A DNA stretch of 64,000 bases, taken from Sphingobacterium olei (GTDB taxonomy: Bacteria > Bacteroidota > Bacteroidia > Sphingobacteriales > Sphingobacteriaceae). The position numbers and the translations under genes are program-made. The notes beneath the pieces were generated by a model. It made no database searches. It had not been told where the DNA came from and saw only the letters and a program-made list of their open reading frames with translations. Shown piece after piece: positions 24,646-34,456 of this stretch (position 1 is the stretch's first letter; every line of letters begins with the position of its first letter). The stretch is taken from the NCBI RefSeq assembly GCF_005048855.1, contig NZ_SUME01000008.1:62001-126000 (forward strand), written 5' to 3'.

Positions 24646-27207
24646 ATGGCTGAAGAAACAGAAAATGAAAACAATTTAATGCCTGCTCACGACAGGATTG
24701 TTCAAATCAATATCGAAGATCAGATGAAAGCTGCTTACATCGATTATTCGATGTCAGTAATTGTTTCCCGGGCTCTTCCTGACGCAAGGGATGGCTTGAA
24801 ACCAGTTCACCGGCGTGTTTTATACGGCATGTTAGATTTAGGTGTCACATCTGGGAAGTCTTATAAAAAGTCTGCTCGTATTGTAGGGGACGTATTAGGT
24901 AAATATCACCCACATGGCGATTCATCCGTTTATGATGCCATGGTGCGATTAGCGCAAAACTGGTCAATGCGTTATCCACTTGTCGATGGTCAAGGTAACT
25001 ATGGATCTCTAGATGGTGACCCACCAGCAGCAATGCGTTATACTGAAGCCCGTCTCCGCAAAATTGCAGAAGAGATGTTGGCCGACATCAATAAAGATAC
25101 GGTAGACTTTCAGCTTAACTTTGATGACTCCTTAGAAGAACCTACTGTATTACCGACACGTATTCCTACCCTATTAGTTAATGGAGCTTCTGGTATTGCT
25201 GTGGGTATGGCTACGAATATGGCCCCGCATAATTTAACAGAGGTCATCGAAGGAACGATCGCATATATAGAAAATCGCGAAATTGAGGTTGCTGAGTTAA
25301 TGCAATTCGTGAAAGGTCCGGACTTCCCTACTGGCGGCTTGATTTATGGTCATCATGGTGTAAGGGAAGCTTTGGAAACAGGTAGAGGACGTATTGTAAT
25401 GCGGGCAAAGGCTGAAATCGAAACCACAAAATCAGGTCGCGAAATCATTATCGTTACCGAAATTCCGTACCAGATCAACAAAGCTGATATGATCAAGCGT
25501 ACAGTGGATTTGATCAACGAGAAGAAAATTGAAGGTATTTCAGAAATACGTGACGAATCTACACGGGATGTTCGGATAGTATACGAGATAAAACGTGATT
25601 CAAATGCAAATGTTGTTTTAAATAATTTATATAAACACACTTCATTACAGACTTCGTTCTCCGTGAACAACATTGCGCTTGTAAAAGGAAGGCCAATGTT
25701 AATGAATCTGAAAGATATGATTCATGAGTTCGTAGAGCATAGGCATGAAGTCGTAATTCGTCGTACAAAATATGAATTAGCTGAAGCGGAAAAACGTGCG
25801 CACATACTTGAAGGATATTTAATCGCACTAGATCATTTAGATGAAGTGATTAAGTTGATACGTAGTTCAGATACTCCGGAAGATGCACGTGTTGGCTTGA
25901 TGGAACGGTTTGGATTAAGTGATATTCAAGCCCGTGCTATCTTAGATATGACGTTACGACGTCTTACGGGACTGGAACGTGACAAGATCAAAGAAGAGTA
26001 TGCCGAGTTGATGAAAACTATCGAATATCTGAAGTCTGTATTGGCCGATGAAGGTTTACGTATGCAGATCATTAAAGACGAACTCGCTGAAATCAAAGAG
26101 AAATATGGTGACGAACGCCGTTCAGTAATCGTACACTCTGCCGAAGATATGACGATGGAAGATTTCGTAGATGATGAGGAAGTCGTGATCACCATATCGA
26201 ACAACAGTTACGTAAAACGTACCCCATTATCGGAATACAAACGTCAGGGACGTGGCGGTAAGGGAGCAATTGGAACGAATACACGAGATGAAGATTTTAC
26301 GGAACATATTATTACAGCCACTGCGCATAATTATATGTTGTTATTTACCGAATCAGGACGCTGTTTTTGGTTACGTGCATTCGAAATACCGGAAGGAAGC
26401 CGTACCTCACGAGGTAGAGCACTGCAGAATATCATCAATATTCCCAAAGAAGAAAAAATTAAGGCCTACATACTAGTGAAGAATCTCAAAGACCAAGATT
26501 ACTTGGAAAATAATTTCATCATTATGTGTACAAAAAAAGGAACAATCAAAAAGACTTCTTTAGAAGCCTATTCCCGTCCAAGAGCAAATGGTATTAATGC
26601 AATTAATATCAATGAAGGAGATCAGTTGATCGAAGCATCTTTGACAAATGGCACCAGTGAAATTGTTATGGCTTTACGCTCAGGTCGTGCCATCAGATTT
26701 AATGAGTCAACGGTAAGACCCATGGGCAGAACAGCAACAGGTGTTCGCGGTATTACATTAGCTTCAGAAAAAGATGAGGTAGTTGGCATGATTAGTGTTG
26801 ATAATTCTGAAGCAACGGTGTTAGTTGTATCTGAGAAAGGATATGGAAAACGTACTGATATAGACGATTATCGTGTTACAAACCGTGGTGGTAAAGGCGT
26901 AAAAACCATAAATGTGACCGATAAAACGGGCGAACTAGTCGCCATTAAAGGTGTCACAGATCAAGATGATTTGATGATCATCAACAAATCTGGTATCGTG
27001 ATTCGTATTGGTGTAGAGACGTTAAGAGTTATGGGTAGAGCAACACAGGGTGTAAGATTGATTACGCTGAAAGACAGTGATGCAATCGCTTCGATCACCA
27101 AAGTAGCTCGCGAAGAAGAAGAGGAAGATATTCCGAATGATCTTGAAGATCAGGATTCAGAGAATACCGAATCTAACGATCAAAATAATGATAAAACTGA
27201 AGAATAA
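24646..27207 (+). CDS. gyrA: DNA gyrase subunit A
   Basis: An 853-residue type IIA topoisomerase subunit that cleaves and rejoins DNA during negative supercoiling. The catalytic tyrosine is Y132 in AAMRYTEARL. The quinolone-resistance region reads HPHGDSSVYDA, with Ser93 and Asp97 at the positions of E. coli Ser83 and Asp87, a sensitive-type pattern. The C-terminal beta-pinwheel carries a GyrA-box-like QGRGGKG near residue 535, one residue off the usual QRRGGKG. The protein ends in a very acidic tail rich in Glu, Asp and Asn (about 825-853). Followed after 7 bp by a TPR gene. Confidence 0.97.
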   Translation: MAEETENENNLMPAHDRIVQINIEDQMKAAYIDYSMSVIVSRALPDARDGLKPVHRRVLYGMLDLGVTSGKSYKKSARIVGDVLGKYHPHGDSSVYDAMVRLAQNWSMRYPLVDGQGNYGSLDGDPPAAMRYTEARLRKIAEEMLADINKDTVDFQLNFDDSLEEPTVLPTRIPTLLVNGASGIAVGMATNMAPHNLTEVIEGTIAYIENREIEVAELMQFVKGPDFPTGGLIYGHHGVREALETGRGRIVMRAKAEIETTKSGREIIIVTEIPYQINKADMIKRTVDLINEKKIEGISEIRDESTRDVRIVYEIKRDSNANVVLNNLYKHTSLQTSFSVNNIALVKGRPMLMNLKDMIHEFVEHRHEVVIRRTKYELAEAEKRAHILEGYLIALDHLDEVIKLIRSSDTPEDARVGLMERFGLSDIQARAILDMTLRRLTGLERDKIKEEYAELMKTIEYLKSVLADEGLRMQIIKDELAEIKEKYGDERRSVIVHSAEDMTMEDFVDDEEVVITISNNSYVKRTPLSEYKRQGRGGKGAIGTNTRDEDFTEHIITATAHNYMLLFTESGRCFWLRAFEIPEGSRTSRGRALQNIINIPKEEKIKAYILVKNLKDQDYLENNFIIMCTKKGTIKKTSLEAYSRPRANGINAININEGDQLIEASLTNGTSEIVMALRSGRAIRFNESTVRPMGRTATGVRGITLASEKDEVVGMISVDNSEATVLVVSEKGYGKRTDIDDYRVTNRGGKGVKTINVTDKTGELVAIKGVTDQDDLMIINKSGIVIRIGVETLRVMGRATQGVRLITLKDSDAIASITKVAREEEEEDIPNDLEDQDSENTESNDQNNDKTEE

Positions 27208-27214
27208 TAAGATT

Positions 27215-28312
27215 ATGAAAGCGTTTACAGCTTCACTATTATTTTTAACTATTAGCGGAACTGTTGAGGCTCAATCCAATTACAAGGAAAGCTCCAACAG
27301 TTTCGCCAAATATTCGAAAACAGGCGAATTACCTCACCTTGAAGGTGCTAAGAAGTTTATTGATGCAGCGTATAAGACGAAGCGCGACTCTTCCAATACA
27401 AGAGTAAATCTATTGCGCGCGATGATCTACAGTTCAATGGCTTACTCTGACTCCACACGTAAAATTAAAAATGACAAAGATCCAATAGAGATTGCAATGA
27501 ATGCTTTATCACGAATAAAGCCTAAAGATTTAAACAATTTCCAAGGAGAAGTGGGTTATATAAAACAGAATCTCGCAGCATCTTATATTTATAAAGCAAA
27601 TAAATCTATTGAAAGCAAAAAATTCGAGGATGCTTATTCTGATTTTCTACAAGTCGAAAAATTGGGATCAAAGGGGGAAGATGTGACCTATAACTTAGCA
27701 CTATTAGCTAGCCAAACGAATAAAATAGATGAAGCAATATTCTATTACAAAAAGCTAATAGACAGTACGGACGCTGATGCTAGTAAATACTTAGAGCTAG
27801 CAAACCTCTATAACAAAAAGGGGGAAAGCCAACTGTATCTGAACACGTTGCAAACGGCTAGAACAAAATTTCTTGACAATAAGGATGTCCTTTTCCAGTT
27901 GGTGGAAGTGTATGCACAAAACAAATCATATGCTGCAATTGTTCCCATTATTGATGAGGCGTTAAAGTTTGATCCTGAAAATATCCAATTGAATTACTTA
28001 GCTGGTTTTGCAAATGAAAACGAACAAAATATTGAAGCTGCAAAAAAATATTATGCGAAAGTAATTTTATTGGACGACGGTAATTATGATGCTAATCTTG
28101 CATTGGGGCTAATTTACTTAAATGCATTCCTGAAAGATAAAAATAATCTTGAAGCACAGTATGATGCACAGAACTATCTATTAAAGGCAAACGAAATTAA
28201 ACCCTATGCTGTAAATACACTCAAAGGGCTGGCATTATTTTATGAAGCAGCCGATGATGTTACACAGCTAGACAGAGTTAACATATTATTAAATCAACTT
28301 TCGAATAATTAA
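27215..28312 (+). CDS. TPR-repeat exported protein
   Basis: 365 residues from the ATG at 27215; the longer frame from 27137 runs inside gyrA and adds a basic tail without signal character. Signal peptide MKAFTASLLFLTISGTVEA-Q. The rest is helical with TPR-like units (for example YLELANLYNKKGESQLYLNTL and LNYLAGFANENEQNIEAAKKYYAKVI). It probably acts as a protein-protein scaffold in the periplasm or at the outer membrane. It is co-transcribed with gyrA and a second TPR gene of similar size. Confidence 0.85.
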   Translation: MKAFTASLLFLTISGTVEAQSNYKESSNSFAKYSKTGELPHLEGAKKFIDAAYKTKRDSSNTRVNLLRAMIYSSMAYSDSTRKIKNDKDPIEIAMNALSRIKPKDLNNFQGEVGYIKQNLAASYIYKANKSIESKKFEDAYSDFLQVEKLGSKGEDVTYNLALLASQTNKIDEAIFYYKKLIDSTDADASKYLELANLYNKKGESQLYLNTLQTARTKFLDNKDVLFQLVEVYAQNKSYAAIVPIIDEALKFDPENIQLNYLAGFANENEQNIEAAKKYYAKVILLDDGNYDANLALGLIYLNAFLKDKNNLEAQYDAQNYLLKANEIKPYAVNTLKGLALFYEAADDVTQLDRVNILLNQLSNN

Positions 28313-28324
28313 TATTATATAGTC

Positions 28325-29500
28325 ATGAATTATTTAAAAAAAGCAATAGTTCTTTCCGTATTGATCACAGCAGGAGCATCTACGGTTTATTCACAAAGTA
28401 GCAATTTAAAGAAAGCCGCTACTAATATTCAAAAATTTGAAGAATTAAAAGGCGCCGGAAGTGCTGAATTAGGTAAGGCGAATTTGACGACAGCAAAAGA
28501 AGCTATCGACGAAGCCAGTATACATGATAAAACAAAAGATTTAGCAGATACCTGGACTTACTATTCTTTGATATACGCCAATATTGCTTCTCTCGAAAAA
28601 AGTAGTGAGTCTGCCACAAAAGCAATTGAAGGGATCACAAAAGCAAAAGAATTAGATAAGGATAATAAAAATACAGCCAACATTGAGGTAGCAGGTCAAA
28701 TTTTAGGTCAGTATAAATTTAATGAAGGTGTGGGAGCTTGGGAAAAACAAGACTTCAAATCTGCCTATACGTCTTTTAATGACGCGTTGACCTATTTACC
28801 AGGGGATACAACGTTGACCTATTATTCAGGATTAGCTGCTATACAAAATCAAGATTATAAAAATGGTATCGAAAAATACAAGCAGTTATTAGATAGAAAG
28901 GATTTTTCATCGCATAAACTGGTAGTGGTTGATTTACCCAAGTTATACTTATCTTTGGGAGATACTACCTCTGCCATTGAATATGCGGCTCAAGCAGCTC
29001 AAGCCTATCCAAATGATAACGATGCAGTAATTCAAAATATTGAATTAAATCTAATTGTAGGAAACGAGTCTAAAATTGTTTCCGAAATCGAAAACCAATT
29101 AACCAAAGATCCGCAAAACAAAAGTTTATATTATTATTTAGGTATCGCACATTCATCAGCTAATGATTCGCAAAAAGCTTTAGAAGCGTATCAAAAAGCT
29201 ATCGAAATTGACCCAAATTATGCCGACGCAAATTTGAATGCAGGCGTAGTATTAATGAACTCTGTTCGTGAGGAATTACAGATCATTAACGATGATAAAA
29301 CGTTAAATAATAATCAGTACAATGAAAAAATAAACGCGCTTAAAGAAAGGATTAAGCCAGCTGAAGAATACTTTACAAAAGTAGTTGATGCTGATCCAAA
29401 AAGTGAAAGTGCATTGAGAGGACTAAAAGGACTTTACGATTTCATACAAGATGAAGCTAAAGGTCAAGCTATTCAAGCTAAATTAGACGCCTTAAACTAA
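28325..29500 (+). CDS. TPR-repeat exported protein, paralogue of the preceding gene
   Basis: 391 residues with a signal peptide (about 1-24, ending TVYS-Q). Contains several TPRs, the clearest being SLYYYLGIAHSSANDSQKAL followed by EAYQKAIEIDPNYADANLNAG (about 270-310), which matches the TPR consensus well. The N-terminal half resembles the upstream gene in layout, suggesting tandem duplication. 12 bp after the first TPR gene; the operon ends at a strong terminator. Molecular role unknown. Confidence 0.87.
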   Translation: MNYLKKAIVLSVLITAGASTVYSQSSNLKKAATNIQKFEELKGAGSAELGKANLTTAKEAIDEASIHDKTKDLADTWTYYSLIYANIASLEKSSESATKAIEGITKAKELDKDNKNTANIEVAGQILGQYKFNEGVGAWEKQDFKSAYTSFNDALTYLPGDTTLTYYSGLAAIQNQDYKNGIEKYKQLLDRKDFSSHKLVVVDLPKLYLSLGDTTSAIEYAAQAAQAYPNDNDAVIQNIELNLIVGNESKIVSEIENQLTKDPQNKSLYYYLGIAHSSANDSQKALEAYQKAIEIDPNYADANLNAGVVLMNSVREELQIINDDKTLNNNQYNEKINALKERIKPAEEYFTKVVDADPKSESALRGLKGLYDFIQDEAKGQAIQAKLDALN

Positions 29501-29526
29501 AAAAACAATTAAGCAATTAAGCGTAT

Positions 29527-29568
29527 AAAAAGAGAAGGAGGTGCTTTTATGCACCTCCTTCTCTTTTT
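29527..29568 (+). terminator. Strong rho-independent terminator of the gyrA-TPR-TPR operon
   Basis: An 18-bp perfect stem (left arm 29527-29544, AAAAAGAGAAGGAGGTGC; right arm 29551-29568) with a 6-nt loop TTTTAT and a terminal T5 tract. Confidence 0.95.
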
Positions 29569-29731
29569 ATGTGTTTGTTCACAGCACCAAAGTAATTTCA
29601 CAACTCAATATAAATAGCCATATTTCCTTGAATATAGAAAGAGCTCTTTAACATTATACATACTATAAAGTTAGATTATGGAGAAATGTTTCATAAAGAG
29701 AGGATGGAGATTAAATGACGATAAAGAATTA

Positions 29732-29766
29732 ATAAAAAAAATCCCAAATGTTAAGACATTTGGGAT
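29732..29766 (-). terminator. Terminator of the xylose operon
   Basis: ATCCCAAATG (29741-29750) and CATTTGGGAT (29757-29766) form a 10-bp stem, followed on the minus strand by TTTTTTTATT. It lies 39 bp beyond the transporter stop codon. Confidence 0.88.
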
Positions 29767-29805
29767 CAAAAAACGATTATTATAGAATACTTTCCTACTA
29801 CATCA

Positions 29806-31491
29806 CTACCAATAGATAGTGTACAAAGCTATCGTAATAAAAGTTACGATCAATGCTCCAGCAATAAAGCCGGGATGCATTCTAAACATTTTGACATCAA
29901 TCTCAAGCCCTTTCGGAACCACTCCTCTCGCATTCTCAATTTTACTAATTATAACCATTCCAATAATGCAAATGACAAATACAAAGCCCATACGGTCTAA
30001 GAACGGAATTTCGTAAATACCACTAGCAGGGCTGAGAACAGCAAAATTCGATGAACTTAGAAAAGAAAGATCGATGTATCCTGGTAAAAATTTAAAAAAG
30101 ATCGAAAATAAGAAACCACCAATAGTTGCAAATAATGCTGCATTAGATGTCGTTTTTTTCCAGAAGAATCCTAAAATAAACATCGCGAAAATACCGGGAG
30201 AAACAAATCCTGTATACTCCTGAATATATTGAAATCCACCTTTCTTGTCGATTCCTAAATGTGGTGCAATAATTACGGCTAAAATCATGGATACGATAAT
30301 GGTAATTTTACCTACATTCACCAATTGTCTTTCCGAAGCATCTTTTTTGAATACTTTTTTGTAAACATCCAAAGAGAATATAGTTGCAATACTATTTGCT
30401 TTTCCAGCTAAGGAAGCTACTACCGCAGCCGTGAGAGCTGCAAAAGACAAGCCCTTCAAACCTGTAGGTAGCAGATTTAATAAAACTGGATATGCTCGAT
30501 CTGGATTAGTTTCTCCTGCTTGAAGCATCTCTTGTTGGAATAACCCGTCTTTCCATAGCACATAAGCAGCAATACCTGGGAGTACGACAATGATAGGCAT
30601 CAATAGCTTTAAGAATGCTGCAAACAAAATTCCATTACGGGCAGTTTTAAGATCCGCTCCTAAAGCTCTTTGCGTAATATACTGATTACATCCCCAATAA
30701 TTCAGATTTACAATCCACATACCACCTACCAACACAGTCAAACCCGGCAAATCGAGATAATTCTCATTCTCGGGTTTTAGTATCATATGAAAATGCTCAG
30801 ATGCTTTGTCCGTCATGATTTGGTATCCTTGTAGAATTCCACCTCCGCCGCCGAAATGGTCGGATACCAAACTCAATGCTAAATAGGTTGTAGCCAAGCC
30901 TCCTAAAATCAAAAAGAAAACTTGAATTACATCAGTATAACCAATTACTTTCATCCCACCCAACGTGATAATGATAGCAAAAACGGCAATAGCATACATA
31001 CAGAACGTTAAGCTGATTCCAGAAATACTGCTCACCGCAAGGGCTCCCAAATACAGAATAGAGGTCAGATTCACTACAACGTACAACATTAACCAAAAAA
31101 CAGCCATAATCATGGCAACTGTGCCATTATATCGCTGATTAAGAAATTGTGGCATCGTAAAAATCTTATTCTTCAGGTATACTGGAATAAAGAAAATAGC
31201 TACTACAATTAACGTAATTGCAGCCATCCATTCGTAAGTGGCTATGGCTAAGCCCATCTTAAATCCGGAACCACTCATACCGATAAATTGTTCGGCAGAA
31301 ATGTTAGAGGCAATGAGAGACGCTCCGATTGCCCACCACGTTAATGACCCCTCGGCCAAAAAGTAATCTTTTGATTCTGTTCCTTCAGTCTTCACGTTTT
31401 TCTTATAGTAAACCCAAAGCCCATAGGAAGCAACGATCACAAAATAAATGAGGAACACAATGTAATCTTGTGTACTTAAATAATTATTCAT
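29806..31491 (-). CDS. SSS/SGLT-family sodium:sugar symporter, probable xylose transporter
   Basis: A 561-residue multi-pass membrane protein of the solute:sodium symporter family, with about 13-14 hydrophobic helices. The N-terminal helix (STQDYIVFLIYFVIV) and the block YFLAEGSLTWWAIGASLIAS followed by NISAEQFIGMSGSG are the SGLT hallmarks of the Na+/sugar site. It is the third gene of the xylB-xylA operon (50 bp after xylA), which makes D-xylose the likely substrate. Glucose or galactose cannot be excluded. Confidence 0.9.
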   Translation of the reverse strand: MNNYLSTQDYIVFLIYFVIVASYGLWVYYKKNVKTEGTESKDYFLAEGSLTWWAIGASLIASNISAEQFIGMSGSGFKMGLAIATYEWMAAITLIVVAIFFIPVYLKNKIFTMPQFLNQRYNGTVAMIMAVFWLMLYVVVNLTSILYLGALAVSSISGISLTFCMYAIAVFAIIITLGGMKVIGYTDVIQVFFLILGGLATTYLALSLVSDHFGGGGGILQGYQIMTDKASEHFHMILKPENENYLDLPGLTVLVGGMWIVNLNYWGCNQYITQRALGADLKTARNGILFAAFLKLLMPIIVVLPGIAAYVLWKDGLFQQEMLQAGETNPDRAYPVLLNLLPTGLKGLSFAALTAAVVASLAGKANSIATIFSLDVYKKVFKKDASERQLVNVGKITIIVSMILAVIIAPHLGIDKKGGFQYIQEYTGFVSPGIFAMFILGFFWKKTTSNAALFATIGGFLFSIFFKFLPGYIDLSFLSSSNFAVLSPASGIYEIPFLDRMGFVFVICIIGMVIISKIENARGVVPKGLEIDVKMFRMHPGFIAGALIVTFITIALYTIYW

Positions 31492-31541
31492 CGGTTTATT
31501 CGATATTAGTTTAGGGTCTAAATGTAAGAAAATGTTCGGAC

Positions 31542-32870
31542 TTATATAAACCTATTAATTAAATTTTCTAAATATTCTTGGCGTCCGCTAATTGACTTAG
31601 GTTCACCATTTGCTACTGCATAGTCGCGCAAGTCCTCCAATGACAACAGACCTTTCTCAAAATCAGCACCTTGATCACTATCAAATGAGGCGTATCTTTC
31701 CTTACGGATTTTTAAATATTCCGATTTTTCTAAAATACGGTCAGCAGTTAATAACGCTCTCGCAAAGATATCCATCCCTCCTACGTGTGCATAAAATAAA
31801 TCTTTCGGATCTGTAGAGTTTCTTCGTATTTTAGCATCAAAATTCACTCCTCCGCCCTGAAGTCCTCCCGATTCCAAGATAATCAACAAGCTCTCAGTCA
31901 ATTCATTAATGTCATTTGGAAATTGATCTGTATCCCATCCGTTTTGGTAATCGCCGCGATTCGCATCGATAGAGCCTAATAATCCCGCATCGGCAGCCAC
32001 TTGCAATTCATGCTGGAAAGTATGCCCTGCTAATGTTGCATGATTTACTTCCAAATTCAATTTAAAATCATCTAACAGATCATATTGTCGTAAAAAACCA
32101 ATAACTGTAGCAGCATCGTAATCATATTGATGTTTTGAAGGTTCACAGGGCTTAGGTTCAATAAAGAAGGTTCCTTCGAAACCATTTTTACGCGCGTAAT
32201 CTTTTGATAAATGTAAAAACTTCGCCAGATGTTCTTGCTCTCGTTTCATGTTCGTGTTCAACAATGACATATAACCTTCACGCCCACCCCAGAACACATA
32301 GTTTTCACCACCTAATGCTATCGTTGCGTCTAGTGCTGCTTTTACTTGTGCGGCGCCATGCGCAACCACATGAAAATCGGGATTGGTAGAAGCGCCATTC
32401 ATATATCTACTGTGGCTAAACAAATTTGCAGTACCCCACAATAATTTAACCCCACTTTCTGATTGCTTAATCTTCGCATAATCGGTAATTGCCGCTAACC
32501 GTCGTTCATTTTCGACGATGTCATCCGTGTAATCTACCAAATCCACATCGTGAAAACAGTAATAAGGAATCTGCAATTTTGTAATGAATTCAAATGCAGC
32601 ATTCATTTTATCCTTAGCTCTTTCTACAGCATCTGCTTTTTTATCCCATGAGAAAATGTGTGTTGGACCACCAAAAGGATCGCTACCATTTGCATTGAAA
32701 GAATGCCAATATGCGCACGCAAATTTGAAATGTTCAGCCATGGTTTTACCACGCACGACTTGATTCGGATTATACCAACGAAAAGCTAATGGATTATCAC
32801 TTCCATCTCCTTCAAATTGGATTTGATCGATACCTTCGAAATACTCTTTTTCTGCTTTTAAAATATTCAT
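31542..32870 (-). CDS. xylA: Xylose isomerase
   Basis: 442 residues, class II length. Converts D-xylose to D-xylulose. The catalytic His is in YYCFHDVDL, metal-ligand blocks are FFIEPKPCEPSKHQYDYD and NLEVNHATLAGHTF, and VFWGGREGYMSLLNTN is the conserved signature. The protein starts FEGIDQIQFEGDGSDNPLAF, typical of this class. Lies 23 bp after xylB in the same operon. Confidence 0.97.
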   Translation of the reverse strand: MNILKAEKEYFEGIDQIQFEGDGSDNPLAFRWYNPNQVVRGKTMAEHFKFACAYWHSFNANGSDPFGGPTHIFSWDKKADAVERAKDKMNAAFEFITKLQIPYYCFHDVDLVDYTDDIVENERRLAAITDYAKIKQSESGVKLLWGTANLFSHSRYMNGASTNPDFHVVAHGAAQVKAALDATIALGGENYVFWGGREGYMSLLNTNMKREQEHLAKFLHLSKDYARKNGFEGTFFIEPKPCEPSKHQYDYDAATVIGFLRQYDLLDDFKLNLEVNHATLAGHTFQHELQVAADAGLLGSIDANRGDYQNGWDTDQFPNDINELTESLLIILESGGLQGGGVNFDAKIRRNSTDPKDLFYAHVGGMDIFARALLTADRILEKSEYLKIRKERYASFDSDQGADFEKGLLSLEDLRDYAVANGEPKSISGRQEYLENLINRFI

Positions 32871-32893
32871 ATTCTTTGTTGATAAATTATTAT

Positions 32894-34372
32894 TTAGTTT
32901 AGTTGCCTGATTAATAACCCTTTCCAGTCTTGATATAACTCCTCATAGAGGTCCACATGCTGTGGTTCTATCTCGCGTATCATCTGCATTTTGGAAAAGG
33001 CCTCTCCTGCTGTATGGTAAATATCAGCTCCGATACCAGCTCCCAAGGCTGCGCCAACACTACCATCATTGTTGTACAACTCTACCGGTGTATCCGTCAC
33101 ACCAACAAACGAAGAGGTAAAAATTGGACTTAAAAACAAGTTGGCGTTACCGGCTCTGATAATAGAAGGATTCAAACCATTCTCGCGCATAATGTCCAAT
33201 CCATAACGAAATGAAAATGCGATTCCCTCCTGTGTAGCGCGCAGCACTTCGGCTTTACCATGGCGATTGAAATCGATTTGATGGATATGTGCGTTAATTA
33301 ATTTATTGTTGAGCACACGCTCCGCTCCATTTCCAAAGGGGAGCATCCGAAGTCCGTTACTTCCAATAGCTGCACTTCCAGCTATACCGTTAATATCATT
33401 GTACGATAATTTATCACCCACCATTTTTTTTATCCAACTGTTTTGTATTCCCGTTCCATTTATACAAAGTAAAACTCCCGTACTGATCATTTCTTTATCA
33501 TGATTAACGTGAGCAAACGTATTAATGCGTGATTCCTTATCATACACAAGTTGATTACTTACTCCGTATATAACTCCCGAAGTCCCCGCAGTTGCGGCAA
33601 CCTCTCCAGGCTTTAACACATTGAGTGACAATGCATTATTCGGCTGATCCCCTGCTTTATATGTAACGGTAACATCTGTAGCCAATCCCAATAGAGCTGC
33701 TACATCAGTATGCAATCTGCCATGATTACAGAATACAGGATTGATTAAGGGGATGAAGGATTCAGAAAAGTTAAAATAAGACATCACTTTATTTGACAAT
33801 GTATTTGTTGAAAAATCCCAAAAAACGCCCTCTGAAAGTGCACTTGTAGTCGTATTAACCTCACCGGTCAACTTCATGGTAAGAAAATCGCCTGGCAATA
33901 ATATTTTGTCTATCTTTTCGTAGATATAAGGCTCATTTGCTTTCACCCAAGCTAACTTGGACGCTGTAAAATTGCCAGGAGAATTTAACAAAGTAGTCAA
34001 GCATTCCTCATGTCCCAAATCGTCAAATGCTCCTTCACCAATAGTCACAGCTCTACTATCACACCAAATGATTGCATTACGCAATACTTGTTGCAATTTA
34101 TCAACGAGTACAAGGCCATGCATTTGATAAGCTATTCCTATTGCCCTAATCTCTTTTGGGTTGTAGAGGTTGGAAGCATGTGCTTTTTGAATACAGCGAA
34201 CGGTATGCTCCCACCATAAATTAGGATCCTGTTCTGCCCAACCTACTTCCGGAGCTATTATTTCTGTCTCTGTTTCCGGATAATTAACAGATACTATTAA
34301 TTTTTGTCTATGAGCATCAATAACTGATACTTTTATGGACGAAGTTCCTAAATCTATACCTAATAATAACAT
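32894..34372 (-). CDS. xylB: Xylulokinase
   Basis: 492 residues from the ATG at 34372; a TTG four codons upstream is possible but less likely. A FGGY-family sugar kinase phosphorylating D-xylulose. The N-terminal phosphate loop is LLGIDLGTSSIKVSV, and the second-domain block YKAGDQPNNALSLN contains the catalytic Asp; GEVAATAGTSGVIYGV follows. Context (xylA and a transporter downstream, divergent LacI regulator) makes xylulose the substrate. The ATG is only 17 bp from a LacI-type operator. Confidence 0.95.
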   Translation of the reverse strand: MLLLGIDLGTSSIKVSVIDAHRQKLIVSVNYPETETEIIAPEVGWAEQDPNLWWEHTVRCIQKAHASNLYNPKEIRAIGIAYQMHGLVLVDKLQQVLRNAIIWCDSRAVTIGEGAFDDLGHEECLTTLLNSPGNFTASKLAWVKANEPYIYEKIDKILLPGDFLTMKLTGEVNTTTSALSEGVFWDFSTNTLSNKVMSYFNFSESFIPLINPVFCNHGRLHTDVAALLGLATDVTVTYKAGDQPNNALSLNVLKPGEVAATAGTSGVIYGVSNQLVYDKESRINTFAHVNHDKEMISTGVLLCINGTGIQNSWIKKMVGDKLSYNDINGIAGSAAIGSNGLRMLPFGNGAERVLNNKLINAHIHQIDFNRHGKAEVLRATQEGIAFSFRYGLDIMRENGLNPSIIRAGNANLFLSPIFTSSFVGVTDTPVELYNNDGSVGAALGAGIGADIYHTAGEAFSKMQMIREIEPQHVDLYEELYQDWKGLLIRQLN

Positions 34373-34388
34373 AGTAAATAACAACGTA

Positions 34389-34404
34389 ATGCAACCGATT
34401 GCAT
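34389..34404. promoter_or_regulatory. LacI-family operator in the xylB/regulator intergenic region
   Basis: ATGCAACCGATTGCAT is a 16-bp dyad (ATGCAA, CCGA, TTGCAT) with the central CG typical of LacI/GalR operators. It lies 17 bp upstream of xylB, immediately downstream of its -7 box, and 52 bp upstream of the divergent regulator. Very probably the site of the adjacent LacI protein, controlling both genes. Confidence 0.85.
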
Positions 34405-34434
34405 AAAAGTATTTATTTTTATTTATATTTACAA
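34404..34434 (-). promoter_or_regulatory. Candidate promoter of the xylB-xylA-transporter operon
   Basis: Read on the minus strand, a TTG (-33, 34432-34434) is followed after 20 bp by TACTTTTA (-7, 34404-34411), close to the Bacteroidota TTTG/TAnnTTTG arrangement. The -7 box touches the operator, so a bound repressor would block initiation. Confidence 0.55.
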
Positions 34435-34456
34435 CTAAATTTTAAATATAAAATCT

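Larger units (their letters stand above)
29501..29805. other. Convergent intergenic region with two terminators
   Basis: 305 bp between the TPR operon and the xylose transporter gene. It holds one terminator for each side. The middle (29570-29730) shows nothing I can identify; a 35-codon ORF at 29678-29785 runs through the second terminator and is likely chance. Confidence 0.6.

Noticed and set aside
27137..27214. Longer start of the first TPR gene inside gyrA
   Set aside because: It lies within the gyrA coding region in another frame and gives a basic tail; the signal peptide starts at 27215.
29678..29785. 35-codon ORF with ATG between the two terminators
   Set aside because: It runs through the hairpin of the xylose-operon terminator and its Lys/Ile-rich composition looks like chance.
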